Assembly: GCA_039707465.1 (NCBI GenBank) | Contig: CM077646.1 | Location: 83,290,715-83,354,714 of the forward strand | Length of the DNA: 64,000 nucleotides | Reading direction: 5' to 3' | Origin: Rhabdophis nuchalis | Lineage: Eukaryota; Chordata; Lepidosauria; Squamata; Natricidae | Shown: in pieces, positions 27,701-42,700 of the stretch | How the letters are laid out: every line of letters starts with the position of its first letter | How positions within the stretch are numbered: position 1 is the stretch's first letter | Notes under the pieces: generated by a model | The model's database searches: none | Seen by the model: only the letters and a program-made list of their open reading frames with translations | Told to the model about the DNA's origin: nothing | Made by a program: the position numbers and the translations under genes

Positions 27701-30700
27701 TGCAACAAAAGTTAAAATTTTCAGAGGATTTTTTTTTAACTATATACCTAGTGTATGGAATTTGTCAATTGGACAATGTAAATTGATTCTCTGTGCCCTT
27801 ACTCTGAATAAAAGTCTGACATTGTGGCATTGGAAAGATAAATATATGGCTCCATTTATTCAATGGTTTGAAGACCTTATTGTAGTATACAGACTTTGTA
27901 TAGCAAGTATAATAAAAGATGTGACTCATTTATACAGAATATAAAAGACTAAAGAAAAAAAATTACCTTACCAAATAAACTATGGTTAGTGTATATTGGC
28001 TCTTAACAATAACCAGTCAACCAAACAAGAGAATAGTTTTAAAAAGAATTTGTATTTACCTTACAAATTTTGCAAGTTGCTTAGCCCTACAGGGACATAC
28101 ATAAGGAATGTATGTGCACTTCTGGTTTTATATTCTACCAGGAGATACTTTAGAAAAGCAACTATTATATACTGCCATCTAGTTTTACAGTCTTGTTATG
28201 GCTTGCTTACAATATGTTCTTTTGTAAAATTATAATAAGTTCTAAAGTATTGGACCATAAAACCTGACTAGTTCAATCTGCACTAAGTGGATGGGATCCC
28301 TATTAGTCAACTCACCACTTACAACTTGCTTTGGACCAGTGTCCCAAACAGTGAGGTGTATCTCTCTTAGGGAGGTGCCAACAAAACATTTTAGCTGTAT
28401 ATTGTTCCAATAAAACCACTTTTCCCAAAGTTTCCTTGTATTGTTTTCCTGGTTCATTTTTGTTCATTTTGTTCTTTGGAATTTTAGAGGACGTACTTAC
28501 ATTTAGACTGCATTAAAGGGAGTTATGATGGTGAAAAGTTTAGGAATCTCTGCTTAGTTAAATCAGTTGTTGTTAGTTGTGAAGTCATGTCCAACCCATT
28601 ACAACCCCTTGGACAATGTTCCTCCACGCTTTCCTGTCCTCTACCATCCCTCAAAGTCCATTTAAACTCACACCAACTGCTTCAGTGATTCCATCCAGCC
28701 TCTGTCGTTCCCTTCTTCTTTTGCCCTCAATCTTTCCCAGCATGAGGCTCTTCTTCAGTGAGTCTTTCCTTCTCATTAGGTGGCCAAAGTACTTGAGTTT
28801 CATCTTCAGGATCTGGCCTTCTAAAGAGCAGTCAGGGTTGATCTCCTCTAGGACTGTCCGGTTTGATTGCCTTGCAGTCCAAGGGACTCCCGGGAGTCTT
28901 CTCCAGCACCATAGTTGAAAAGCTTCAATTCTTTGGCGCTAACCCTTGTTATAGTCCAACTTTCATGGCACAGTAAACTATAAATCACAGAACCGAACTC
29001 CAATCTTTCTCAGATAATGGCACCTCTGAGAACATTTTATAACCACTCTCCAAAACAGATGCTATTGGAAAAGGTTGCCCTTTCACCAAATGATTGTAAT
29101 GGACATCCAAAGGGAAATACGCCCATTGACCAGCAGGACAACTGATGAGGAAGTGCATTTCCCTTTTTGTCTTTTTTTTTTTTTTTAAAGCCCTTTGGCT
29201 ACCTCAACTTATGCTTGCTTAGATTTTCTTTTCTGGGAAGAGAGGAGCAATCCCAAGTAAATTTTAAGAAAAAATTATAAGGAACTTTTAAAAATGAGAG
29301 TGAGCAGCCGTTGGCTTTTGAGATATCTCAGAGCCCAAGGGCACCGCACAGAGAATCTCTCAGTCCTTCAAGATAGACAATATCAAAACAAGACGCTGCA
29401 TAAACCTAAAATTATTCTTATTAAAATAGCTCACTTATTAAAATGGTTCACTGGAGAAGAGCCTAATGCTGGAAAATATTGAGGGAAAAAGAAGAAGGGG
29501 ACAACAGAGAATGAGGTGGCTGGATGGAGTCACTGAAGCAATAGGTGTAAGCTTAAATGGACTCCACAGGATGGTAGAGGATAGGAAGGCCTGGAGGAAC
29601 GTTGTCCATGGGGTCGTGATGGATTAGACAAGACTTCACAACCAACAACAACAACATAGTAATGGAACCTTGCAAGCCTAAATAACCTTTTCTTCCTCTC
29701 TCTTTTATATTGTTATGAATAATGGAATGCTGCGGTGGCATGGTGGTTAAAATGCAGTACTGCAGGCTTCTTATGCTGACTGCAGCTGACTGCAATTTGG
29801 CAGATCAAGTCTCACCAGGCTCAAGGTTGATCCAGCCTTCTATCCTTCTCAGGTCAGTAAAATGGGGCCCAGATTGTTGGAGGCAATATGCTGACTCTGT
29901 AAACTGCTTAGAGAAGGCCGTAAAGCACTGTGAAGCGGTATATAAGTCTAGTGCTATTGCTTAGTTGTTTCATAAATCTCTATCTTTGTATAGGCTTAAC
30001 CCAAATCTGTTTGTTGCCTCGCTCCATCAATGTACTCCTTAATACTTTCTCAAGAATTTCAAATTGTAGGCACAGTTGCTCTTATTGATAAGGAAACAGA
30101 ACTTCAGATATATGTCATTTATAAAATAAATACTATTTATGTAAAGCATTTGTATGTCAGTTCTCATTTTATATATTCCAATTTGTTTATTTGGATTGTT
30201 TAAACTCACCATTTTAAAGGAATGCTTTTTGGTTCTTTCTCTTTGACAGTTCCATTTAATTTAAGATTACAGACTAATTGCACTTTGTTCCTTCTAATAA
30301 GTAGTTAATTGGAATCTTGATTTTTAGTTAGTAAATTATCTAAATATAATATAGGAGGGAAAACAATTTTTTTTTTAATGATGCTACAGTTCCTATTACT
30401 AGAACTTATGGTTATTCATTTTTAAATGATCAGCAAGATCGTAGTTCATCATAGTTTAAGATCAGCTATTCCTAAATCTTAAAATATGTCAGTTCAAAAG
30501 TACATTAGTATTAAGTTATCTCATTAAAAACTAATTAGCAATTCAATTATGTTATCAAATTTGCCAAATCATATTTAATCTAGTTCATCACAGAAAACAC
30601 CTATAAGGAATAAAAAGGATTCCTAAGAGACATTGAGTCCTATCAATCAGCAATTATTCTAGTCAGTGCAAGCATCACGGCAAATTCCAAAGATTTTATA

Positions 30701-33700
30701 GAATCCACAAGTCTTTGGTCCTCCAGAGTTTTTATACTTGGAACACAGCAAATTCCTCAAAAGTCTTGGCTGAATTAACGAACAGTGGCTTTGTATCTTT
30801 GCATGGTGCCAAAGTGGAACAAACTGTAGATATTTTGAGCATTCTCAAAATTTTCGATGACATTTAATCCAAATATCAATATCAATACACATACACACAC
30901 ACATTTCAAATGATGATGTAAACATAAAACACATTTTAAAATACCATATTAAAGGGTCAAAATGTGGAAATCAAGTCTGATATAGATGCCAATTAACATA
31001 CAAGATAGTTTAATACTATTACTTTTCCCATTGGCATATTAGTACTGCAGTATGTATAAAAGGCTTTACTTTGTATACTCTATAAAAGCCTAAATTCCTT
31101 CACCTGCTTATCATAAACTAGTGAATAGAACTTGACAGAGAGCATTTCTTTACATTTAGCTGAAAAAAAAGTTTCTATCACTATAAGATGCTATTCTCAT
31201 CTACAGATGAACTTTTAGATTTAAAAAACCCCTTCATTTTTAATGTCATGAACATAAACTGCAATTTGATCCTCTTGCATTAATGATCTTTCCAGAGCCA
31301 AAACAAGCATTATGCTAAAAGATTTGAACAGCAAGATATCACTGAACAAGTTCTGTTCAGTAAGACTATTGCCTATATTTATTTTGCATATTCTTTATAA
31401 GTAGCATATGCTTTTGTTTTTAATTTGATTATGAATTGTCAAAACAAAGATTATGTTTACAAAGCTTGCTAAAAGACATTCTCCTGGGCATTCCCAAGTC
31501 AAGAATTCAACTGCACAAAATTAAAATAAGGCAGTGTTTAAGTTCACTTGGCAAAATACACATATCACATTCCCATGCCACTGACTGCCCATGTTTAAAA
31601 CAAAAGGGAAGGGAAGGGAAGGCAGAAAGCTTTATACAGTTCTACAACATGCAATATCATGAAAGTATTTTTGGAGGGTTAAAACTTCCTCCCTATTAAT
31701 TTAATGCATGAATGCTGATTTGTTGTATGCAGAATGCAGACTCAGAATGTCCCAGCATTCCTTAGAACATTTTGGTTTTTCTCCCATAATGTTCCAGTTT
31801 GGCCTTTTGGGGATGGTTACTTCATTTCCAAAAAATGAATTTTCCCATACAGAAAGCGGTTTATAGCGTTGTAGATGTTGTCTACGGTGGCTCGATAGTT
31901 AAAGTCACTGAGCTTGTCAGCTTGGAAGCTGATAGCCTGGGCTCAAGGGCCGAGTGCCGCGTAACGGGGTGAGCTCCCATTACTTGCCCCAGCTCCCACC
32001 AATCTAGCACTTTGAAAGCATGCAAAATGCAAGTAAATAGGCACCACTTTGGTGGGAAGGTAAGTTTTCCAGTGCATTTTAGCGTATAGTCATGCTGGTC
32101 ACATGACCACAGAAAAGTCTTTGGACAATGCTAGCTCATCCAAGATAAGAAACAAAGATGAGTACCCCTCCCTAGAGTTGAACATAGCTGGTCAGGGGAA
32201 ATCTTCACCTTTACCTTCGATGATGTCTAGTCCTGAAACTCAGTCTGGCTCCTTTCTAATAAGGTTGACTTCAGAATGTCAAATGACTATTTATTTGGGG
32301 GAATATCTATATGACTATTCATTAAAAGTATATGCCATCCATCACAGTATAAGGCAACTCTTAACATCCCAGCATTCACAAGAATATCAAGGTGATGTTA
32401 CAAAACTGTGTGGGGCTAAATATTTCTGACCAATTCTTTCGTTCATCTTTATGTCCAGTCTTTCGCTAGTCTCCCCACAATCTCTCACAGGAACCATCTT
32501 TGAAGAGTAATACGTTGGTCTTTATGAATTAAGTGTTACCTATTGATTAGTGCACCTCTTTCCTTCTTTGGAATCAATTTTGTCAACACATGAATATTTT
32601 TAAAAATAAATAATGCATGTTGATGGATATAGTGTACAGATATAGAAAATATTATTTCTGATCTACATGGGAAATTAAAAAGGAAAGAAGGACAGAGAAC
32701 CGATGGCAAAATGCAACACTTAAACCCTTTTAAAATTCCTACTAAAACAATTAAAAAGCACACTCAAAAGAATATTGGGGTGGGGTGGGGGAATCAATGA
32801 ACACAGAACTATATTCAGACCTTAAAAGAATAAAGCATGATCTAACATCAGCACCTTTGGAGAACTGTGATTTTGTTAACGATTTTGTTTTTATGACTCA
32901 AAGAACATTCTACTAAGTAAGACAGAAAAACAAGATGAAAGGAGATAAAACATGAACTAAAAAACTAAAGAATGACATCTGGGTATTTTGTGAGCTGATC
33001 ATAATGAACCACCGGCAATACCTCTTTAAAAAAGCATCTGATTGCAACCAGACTTTAGATTTAACTAGATATTTAAGCAATTCATTGTTAAACAGGAAAA
33101 AAAAGTAGATCACAGTACCAATAACATTGAGAATTGTTTTCCAGCAACTTTTCCACCATGTGTTCCACACGAACAAACCAACTTGGAACAGCTTTATATA
33201 TCAGAGGTGTATCTGACCTGAAAGAAATTGAATAGACAGAAAAAAATGTGGTTTTTTTAAACTATCCTGCAAAGTTTGAATGACCATATTTGGTTTCCAT
33301 CTAAAAGTTAATGGATAGATTCCAAGTGATCTTGAGTGGAATATTATTGTATCTGTTGCACCCAAAACTAGCTAAATAGTTTATATAAATGTTTTAGTAC
33401 ATCATAGACTCTTCAATGAAAACTATCAAAGGGCTAAATTCATTATGCCAACCTTAGAAATATTCATGAGTTTCTATATCTTGCAAACAAATGTATTTAG
33501 CTACAGCTGACTTAATTTTACTGCCACACATAAACCAACAGACCCCAGTTCCCCACTTTTCTATGTCTTGCCCATGATTAACAATAGTTCCTTTCGCATT
33601 GCTACATGTTATTACTAGATGAGCATGAATGACAAAAAGCTCTTAAATAGCCTCTTGTTTCATGAATAATTCTGAACCTTTTAAAATCAGTAATGGAACT

Positions 33701-36700
33701 TGTATACTAGAGGCAGAAGCAGTAAATATTGCAGTTAAAAGAATGAACCACATAGAGAGACTAGACACTAGACCAGCTGAATTTTCCAAATGCTCTTCAA
33801 GGACAGACCCATGTAGAATATGTGACAATAGTCCAAATGAGAGGTGACTAATGCTTGAATGACCATGAGCAGTACTTCCTGATCTAGGCAAAACTGGTGC
33901 ACAAGGCTACAATTACAAATCATTTCCTAGCCATGGCTGCTGTGAACGGAAACCACATGTCCAGGACAATATCCAAATTGCTCAATGGCATCACTTCAGA
34001 GCCAAAGCTGAGATATATGCTGATGATACTTGACCCCATGTTGACAGATGATCTCAGCCAACGATTTCATGTTGTTAAATAGGAAGCCCAAGGAGAGCAA
34101 CATTACATTAAACATTTTTGTGTTTGCTGTGTGCGCACCCAAGTAATGCAATTGCAGAAGTAACACCATCTTCATTGGGTTAGTCTGTTGGTTAACGGTA
34201 TTTGCGCAGTGCACATTCACGGTCTTGTTTTACTTTTGATGCTGAAATTCAGGATATCTATGAGGTGAAAAGGTAACCTTCAGAGGCACAGGCTACCCAT
34301 GCACCCCTACATTGACTAAGCCATCGTTAACACAGTAAGTACGGTACTTTATGATTGACGTTAAATATCTCTGTTCATTTGTTTTCATTATGTACATGTT
34401 GCTCTTTTATTTGTGGAGGAATCAGAATAAATTTTAAAATGTCGGAGTCTATACCAGTTGTCCTGCTGAGCTCGGCGGGTTTGCTGTGGTATTCTATGGA
34501 GCATTGTGCTACCAAGACTAGAAAGGAACTGTGTTTTTTTTCCCCACTGATTTTGTTCGCTGCAGTTTTCTTTAGCAATGCAAATAGAAAAAGAAGAGTT
34601 GTTTTGATCAGCAAGAGTCCGTGCATGACTCATCACTGCTCTTTTCTCGGGTATGCCAGAGAGTATTGAGGATGTACATGCAATTTTATCTAGAACATCA
34701 ATGCTGGAAGCCATGAGGGGAGGGAGTAATATTTTTTTAATTTTATTTTCTCAGGCCCTTTTCTCTCAGCAGGTTTTTTCCCCCCTATTGTATCCGGAGG
34801 TAGAAACTGCAGGGTTTCTTTTGTGGGGGGGGGGGGGGGGGGTTGTTTGGGGGGGAGGTTGGCAGTCAGCAAGAATAAAATGAAAACCCTTAAATACAAT
34901 GGTGGAGGGAGATAGCACATTCCTGAATATCTGTAACAGTAATGGTGAACCTTTTTTGGCTCATGTGCCAAAAGCGGGGGGAGCACAGGAGGGTCGTGCA
35001 GAGGCATGCCACACCCATAATGCTTTGCGCACGACCCCAGTGCACATGCACCCACAACCAGTGCTCCTCCATTTTTAGCGTGCTGTTTTCACTCACTCCA
35101 GGCTCCCGAGGCTTTATAGGAGTCTGGGGAAGGTGAAAACAACCCGCCCCGCCCCTCCCGGAGACCCTCAAGGGGCTTCAGAAGGTTCCCTGAAGTCTAC
35201 GGAGCGTGAAAAACCAGTCCCACAGGCAAACCGGAAGTTTGGGGATGGACTTCCAGTTTTCTCGTAGGGTCGGTTTTTGCCCTCCAGAGCCTTTAGAGAA
35301 GCCACCTGAAGGCTCCGGAGGGCTAAAACCGGCCCTACAAGCAAACTGGAATTCTGTTCCTGAGTTTCTGATTTCCCTGTAGGGCCGTTTTTTCGTGCTG
35401 CAGAAAATGGCGAAAAATGGCCTCAAAAGGCCGAAATCCGCTGGCTGGCCAGCTGACAGGGCAATGCTTCACGTGCCCTGACAAATAGCTCCACGTGGCA
35501 CCTGTTATAGATTCGCCATCACGGATCTATAAGGTTACATTTAAACATAGTTTTAGAAGAGGAAGTTTGTTTTATTTTTGCCATTTATTAAAATTACACT
35601 TTAATAACTGGGATTAATGTAATGTTTTCTACCAGGAAACCTTCATGTCTTTGAGAAGGTAACTGACTGAAAAGGTTACCTTTTGTTTTAGAAGTCAAAA
35701 ACCTAGAGCCAGCTTATCTATTCTTGCCTCACACTCCTCTCGGTTATTATATCTGTATTTCCCTGGTTGGTCTACTGCAAAAGGCAACTGCTAACACTAT
35801 CAGATTTGGGGTGTAAAAAAAAATTAGATTCCATGTGTTTAGTTTGAGGGGGCAGGAATGGTCTCTGCCCTATTCATCAGGATCTCATTTCAATATTTCT
35901 ATGCCATTAAATTGAGAAAGTTTACTATTTTCAAAGTATTTTGAAAGCTGAAGCAAGATGAGAACCCAACAATAAACATAATATTTAGACCGAGAGCAGT
36001 TTTTTTAAAAAGTTCTAACTTTAAATGTATAAAAAAGACCTACATAATTGTGTGTTTGGATGATATTCTTTGAATTAAAGAATTTATCTGATCTCTGCTT
36101 TATTGAATGATCCCCCCCTCCCAATCTCCAGCTTTTAAAAATCAACTGGCTGTAAAATTCCAGGTGATCATTAAATGCCTGGAAATTATTGAATTTTTTG
36201 TACCTCGGCTGCTGTCGTGTGATCATCTATTTTTTTGCAGAAAAGGTTAGGTTTCATGTAGGAAATGGGAATTCCAAAACTGATTGATGTTTTGTTTCAG
36301 CTGAAGCAAGAATAAACAAATCATTCTAGGTTTTCCTCTGCCAAGACTATGGTTGGCCCAAAACAAGTTGGCACCTCTGAAATGAAGTGTGTGTCTATGT
36401 GTGTGTGAGCGTGTCTGTGTCTGTGTCTGTTCCAGCATAACTCTAGAATGCCTCTCGCTATTTCAACCAAACTTGGAACACAGATGATTTACTCTCTGGA
36501 AAAAAATAGTGTGGGGGTAAGACACCCCTAAGACCACTTGGGATGTGTGTTCTGTTAAGATACAGCCTGTTGTGCCTTAAAATGGCTTCTACTGTACAGT
36601 GCAGTGGAGTTGACATGGTAACAGCTTCACAATACTCCACAAAGGGACTTCCTCCGCTAAGAGGGAAAATCCAACATTAGAAATTATATTTGGTCTGGAT

Positions 36701-39700
36701 ATTTTCCCCCTATAAATAAATACCGACAACACCGGGTTATCAGCTAGTTTGAGATGAAAGTGGAAGAGAACCAGTTTGATGTAGTAGTTAAGGCATCAGG
36801 CTAGTTGGATAACCCTGGCCTCACTCTCAGCTCTAGGAAGCAGGCAATGGCAAACCACTTCTGAAAAACCTTGTAAAGAAAATTATAGGTATTCATCCAG
36901 CCAGGTACCAGAAATCAATACTGGCTCAAAGGTATTTTCCCCCATTCCCCATTGAGATAAAGCACTTTCCATTTCATGTACACCTATATTAGTATTCTAC
37001 TTGTAGACAGGTACATATATTTGAATACAATTTTTAATTTTTGAATAAGAATAAAGTAGTATGATTTTTTCCAAAAATAAGTTGATTAAGCAGGACGCTC
37101 ATTTTAAACTCGTGTTGCACTAAAATGTCTTACCTCCAGCAGAAAGGATAGCTATGCTTAAAAGTGCTGATATGGACCAATCTTCCTCGTTCCTTTAGCG
37201 CTTTGATTATATTTTTATCAGCGTCCTAACAAAACAAGTTGTTAATTTTAACATGAAGCCAAAATATCTCAGAGAAAAGTAATTTGTAAATTGGTAGCCA
37301 TTTTCACTGTATTACACAATGTAACTGAGACTTATTGAAAAGTAGTGTTGTATTTAAAAAATCAAATTCTGAAAAATAGACACTCTAAAGCCGATTTTAA
37401 AGTTCTTGAATGCAGGTAAACTACACTATATCTCAGGGGTCCCCAACCCCCGGGCCGCGGACCGGTGCCGGTCCGTGGCTGGATGGGAGCCGGGCCGCAG
37501 GGCTAGAGAGGAGGAGGAGGGAGGAGGAGGCAGCCCCCTGAGCACAGCGCGCGGGAGAACGCAGGCGCGGCTGTTCGCGCCGTTGGAGTGTGCCTCTTCC
37601 TCCACCCTCGTCGACGGAAGGATTCCTGGACGCCGGCGGACCGGCCACTGATTCCCTCCCCTGCTGGCATGCCGGCCACTCATTTTCTTCCAGGAACTGC
37701 GGAGGCTCTGCGGGCTGGGGAGGGAACTGGCGGGTGGCTCCGGCGGCGCACAGGAGTCCCTCCGTCGACGAGGGTGGAGGAAGAGCCCCCACCATCCTCC
37801 TGCGTTCTCCCGTGCCCGTTCTCCCCAATGGGCTGCCCCCCTCCCTCCTCCTCCTCTCCAGCCCGGCACCTATCCAGCCACGGAGCCTGAACGAGCGACC
37901 AAGCGTGGCAGGCGGGATGAGGAGGCTGGGGGCGGGGGGACGAGACGACGATGACGACGACAGACACACATAGAGAGACAGAGGGAGGGAGGGAGAGAAA
38001 GATAGACAGAGACACAGAAGGAGTGATTGAATGAATGCAAGACAGACAGACACACGCGCACACACACACACAGAGTGACAGAAATGGGCGGATGAAGGAG
38101 AGACACAAAGAGAGAAAGAAAGAAAAAAGTGGGAGAGAGAAAGACAGACAGAGAGAAAGAGACAGAAAGGAAAGAAAGAGACAGGAAAAGATACAGAAAG
38201 AGGGAAAGAGAAAAAGAAAGAGAAAGAAATAGAGAGAAAGGGAAAGAGAGAAAGAAAGAAATAGCGAGAGAGAAAAAGAGAGACAGAGACAAAGAAAGAG
38301 AAAGAAAGAGAGAGAGAGAGAAAGAAAGAAAGAACTTATGACCACAGTTGAGGCCAAAAGTTTGGTTGCTAACCAAGATCATTGTTAAGTGAGTTTCACA
38401 TTTTCAAAGTTGGCCACGCCCACCCAGTCACATGACTGCTGAGCCCCTCAGCCGGTCCGCAGAATTTTCTTTAAAATGAAACCGGTCCCTGGTGAAAAAA
38501 AGGTTGGGGACCCCTGCTATATCTCATCCAGCTATTTCCTCAGAGTGCTTGGGTTCATACATAACGGTTCATTTTAGGTTGAACAAAATCAACAACATCA
38601 CTGTGAACGAATTTAAACACCCCAGTAGGCCAAAAAGAAACATTATGTGCAAATTCAGTGAATGTAAAGGATCGTTTATGAAGCTATTGTTGCAGAGCGG
38701 AGAAATCTGGTAGTTTGTCTCAAGAACAAGAGACTTAAAGGCATGGCCAATTAGACTGGAACTAGGATATGGAACCTAAATATGAAAACACAGAATAGGT
38801 ACAGCACAGATTATAGAAGATTTTTTCAAGCAAAATTCCTAGTTTATTCAGGACCACTAACCTTGACGTACTGTCCAGAGAAATCTGTCACTTCTGCTGT
38901 GAAGCATCCTGAAGCATCAACAGGACAAACAGGCACTGAATCCTTCTGAATAATATTAAAATCCATGCATACCCTGTAATCATCCTATAAGAGTAAAGAA
39001 ATACAAAATAACTGAGGGTTTATGGCGGGTGGGTTGGCTTTTGAGGTAGACTTTTACAGTTCAGAATAGTAACTAAATTATATAATACTATCATGGCTAA
39101 TATGTTCTTTACATTCTGAAATGTTTTTGTAGAATCAGAATATTTTTTGTGAAAGTTCTGTTCTAAAATATCTAATATTTAATCATATCAAAAACTGATT
39201 CAATGTGCACATTTATTGCTTTTGGAGTGCAATATCAACTGGTGATTTGGATGTGTCACTAACTTATCACAATGAAGCCACAACTGTTTGAACATAATAC
39301 ACTGAAACATTTTATGGTTTGATTGGTTTTGCACCTTACTGTGCAAAAGCATCATAGTTATTCAAAGAATGCATTAAACAATCCTAAAATGTTTATGATG
39401 TTCAGCTTCATATATTCTGGAATGAGTTAATATCAAAGCTCACCTAGGTTCCCAGCACTGTTTAAAAAGCAGAATATCCAGTGATAAAACTAGATACAAT
39501 AACTTAATTTAAGATAGCTTTCCATGTATCAAGAGAATAAGAAACATCTCTTCTAGATGTACCATGCATTTTTACCCTTCTTGACGTGCATATGTAAAGC
39601 ATACAGAGTATAGCATCTTACCATTACAATTGAAAATACATGTCAGATCAAGAGCCACATTCTACACTATTCTATGCAGATGCCCTTCTGCCAAAAATCC

Positions 39701-42700
39701 ACCCTTGACATATGTACCAGGTAATACAAAATTCATTAATCGGCTAATTTGATTAAATGTCTTCAAGTAGCTGTTGATGCCTAGCAACCACATAAGATTT
39801 TCTGATGATCTCGTCCTTCAGATATTCCAATTGTGCACCAATAAGCACTGCAACTGAATCTACTCACAGTGCTGCTAGTTGTCCTCTTATCTTTCCTTCC
39901 CTCCTCCCAGGATTAGATCCACCCTATTATTTTACACATCCCATTGCTACATGGTTTCTTGTAATCAACAGGGAATAGATCTTGAATCACTCATAATGAA
40001 AGTCCCAATGACAAGCTTTCTTAAAGTCCCAATGACATATAAGCATATATCTATAAAGCTACGATAAATATGGATGCTTTTTGTACCGTATCAGTACAAG
40101 ATAGAAAAGAGTCGCACAGAACAGGTTAGAAATTAGTAGGTCAGAAAGAAATTCAGAATCTCAATAAGGAAGTGCCAGAAGGAGAGCTACAATAAAGTCA
40201 TCAGCAGTTCTAAACTTACAGCACCAAAGTAAGGAGCTTGATGTACAACTCCTGTACCTTCTTCTTCCTTCACATAGTTGTCAGTCACTACAGAAAAAGC
40301 ACCATTTTCTCTGCACTGGAAGAAAAATACATTTGAGTTTTCAAAATGCAGAAAATAACAATATGGAAAAGATGTGAAAACATCACAGAACATCACAGAA
40401 TGTTAAGATCCTGATTTCTCCATCTCTCCCTTCCTTGCTGCAAATGTAATTCTAGCCTTTTGTCCAATATGGACACTTCTAGATATTTAGCTTTGTCATT
40501 AGAAATAGCAAATGATCAGGGGAGACATGATAGCAGTGTTCCGATATCTCAGAGGGTGCCACAAAGAAGAGGGAGTCAAACTATTCTCCAAGGCACCTGG
40601 GGGCAGGACAAGAAGCAATGGGTGGAAACTAATCTAGGAGAGAAGCAACTTAGAACTAAGGAGAAATTTCCTGACAGTTAGAACAATTAACCTCTGGAAC
40701 AGCTTGCCTCCAGAAGTTGTGAATGCAATGCCCCAACCCTGGAAGTCTTTAAAATGATGTTAGATAGCCATTTGTCTGAAATGGTATAAGGTTCCTGCCC
40801 ACGCAGGGGGTTGGATTAGAAGACCTACAAGGTCCCTTCCAACTCTGCTATTGTATTGTATTGTATTGTATTATTAACCATTAAAGTATTTTACCTTTAT
40901 AAAGTAATTGAAAAGAGGCTTGTATTTCTTCCCTTTTAGTGTAACACCAGGAAACCTGAAATACATAATATCAAATTAGTTGTCGTTTACAACTTTTAAG
41001 TCTTTCCATTATTTATAAATGCTTTTCTGCAAAAAGAGAACACCAAAACCATCAGATGATAAAAATTATAATAAAATAGGCATTTATATATGCACATACA
41101 GTATATACATGTACATATCTTGATACATTTCAATTCAGTAACATTAATGTCTAATTACTGAAGTAGCAACACTTGGAATAGTTATTGGCTCATAAAATTC
41201 TAGAAAAGTTTCTGAAAGCTCATGGAAAAATTAAACTATATAGTTTCTTAATAAAAACAGGTACATGCTTTAAAGTAAAAATAACTGCCCTTTAGTTCAG
41301 ACTTAGATATTTCTGAAATCCAAACAATTAAATATGAACTCAGAACTTGCAGCAGACAACTTAATTGTGGGTTTTTTAACATTTACTTATTTAGTTATTA
41401 AAGTGATATGCTCTTGATATAACTGCCAGTAACTCTGAGTACTTAACAATTGCTAAAAACATTAAAACAAGAAAACAACACAATACAAAAAAAGGTGGCA
41501 GAGAGAGGAAAACCCAGAGGTCTGTCTGATGCAGAGGTTTTTTTATTCTTTTTTTCCCTTTTTTTAAAAGTAGACTACATCCCAATTTTGTCTTATAAAT
41601 ACCAGAGAAAACTATTATCAGGAAAAGCAAATGAATATCATGAATCAGATCCATGCTGGAAGAAACTATCCCACAAAGTTGATAGTTTAGTGAAACTTAC
41701 AGTTGTTTCAAAATATTGTTCGTGTGTGTGTGTACGCGCGCGTGCATGTGTGTTTCACAGCTTTAATATAATTGGGAAGCAAAAACAAATAGTGCTGCTG
41801 TTATTCTTCACAAGCAGGGGAAGCCTCACTTTGGTTTCATAGATAGTACCTAAGATTCCTTCATTAAAAGAAATGTTGCCCCAAAGAGAACAAGATAGAT
41901 CCACAAAAGAATTACTAAAGATAGAATCAAAATTGTGGATTCTTCAGTTCTATTCAGGGAAGGGGGAAGAAGATGGTTCAAAATGACAGAGATTTTCACA
42001 TGCTGAAATCTGATCCATTTGTAAGAGCAAGCATCAAAATTTGATGAAAGCAAAAGGTTTAATTGCTGCTGCAGACAATGCAGTTCCTATTTCGTTTTCC
42101 AAAAGAAATTTCAACACTTTAACATGATTGATAGCAGATACATAAAATGAAGTCAGCACTTCGCTACAGATAAAATTTCCAACTTAATGCAATCATCAGT
42201 TCTGAGTATCAAACCTGTTGAGGGTACTGAACATGCATGTACTTTCATATGTCAATCTACAGAGCAGATAAATCTTGCCTTTTCCATAGCAATTATTTAT
42301 AAATTACATGATTTTAAAAAGCACACAATAATCTATTGACTTGCCTGTCAAGTACTTCATATTCACTTTCAGATTTGTACAGAGATGCCAATCTAGCTTC
42401 CATCAATATGAATTTTTCCCCAGTATTTTGGTCTGAAAAAAAATGTTAAGATTCAGTTTCTGCACTATAATAGAAATAGCAATATAAATATGCAATGTTA
42501 ATGTTAATAATGGAATACTGTTAAATCCCAGACAGGCAATAAAAAATGAAAATGTAAATAATGACATCAGGACTATATTTCTATTTAAGTTTAAGCAAGA
42601 ATTTATCTTTATTCTATTGTACATAAATGGCGAAGAGGTGGAGAGGGTTGGTAGTTTTACATTTCTGGACATTTATATCTCAGAGGACCTCTCATGGACC

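Noticed and set aside
34388..34714. 108-codon minus-strand frame in intron 12
   Set aside because: No family recognised, no splice signals, and overlapping frames on both strands. Left uncalled.
37433..38357. Frames of 147-225 codons on both strands
   Set aside because: They fall inside a hAT element made of GC foldback and GAAA/GAGA purine tract; Ser/Leu/Phe or Arg/Glu/Lys runs are translations of simple repeats.
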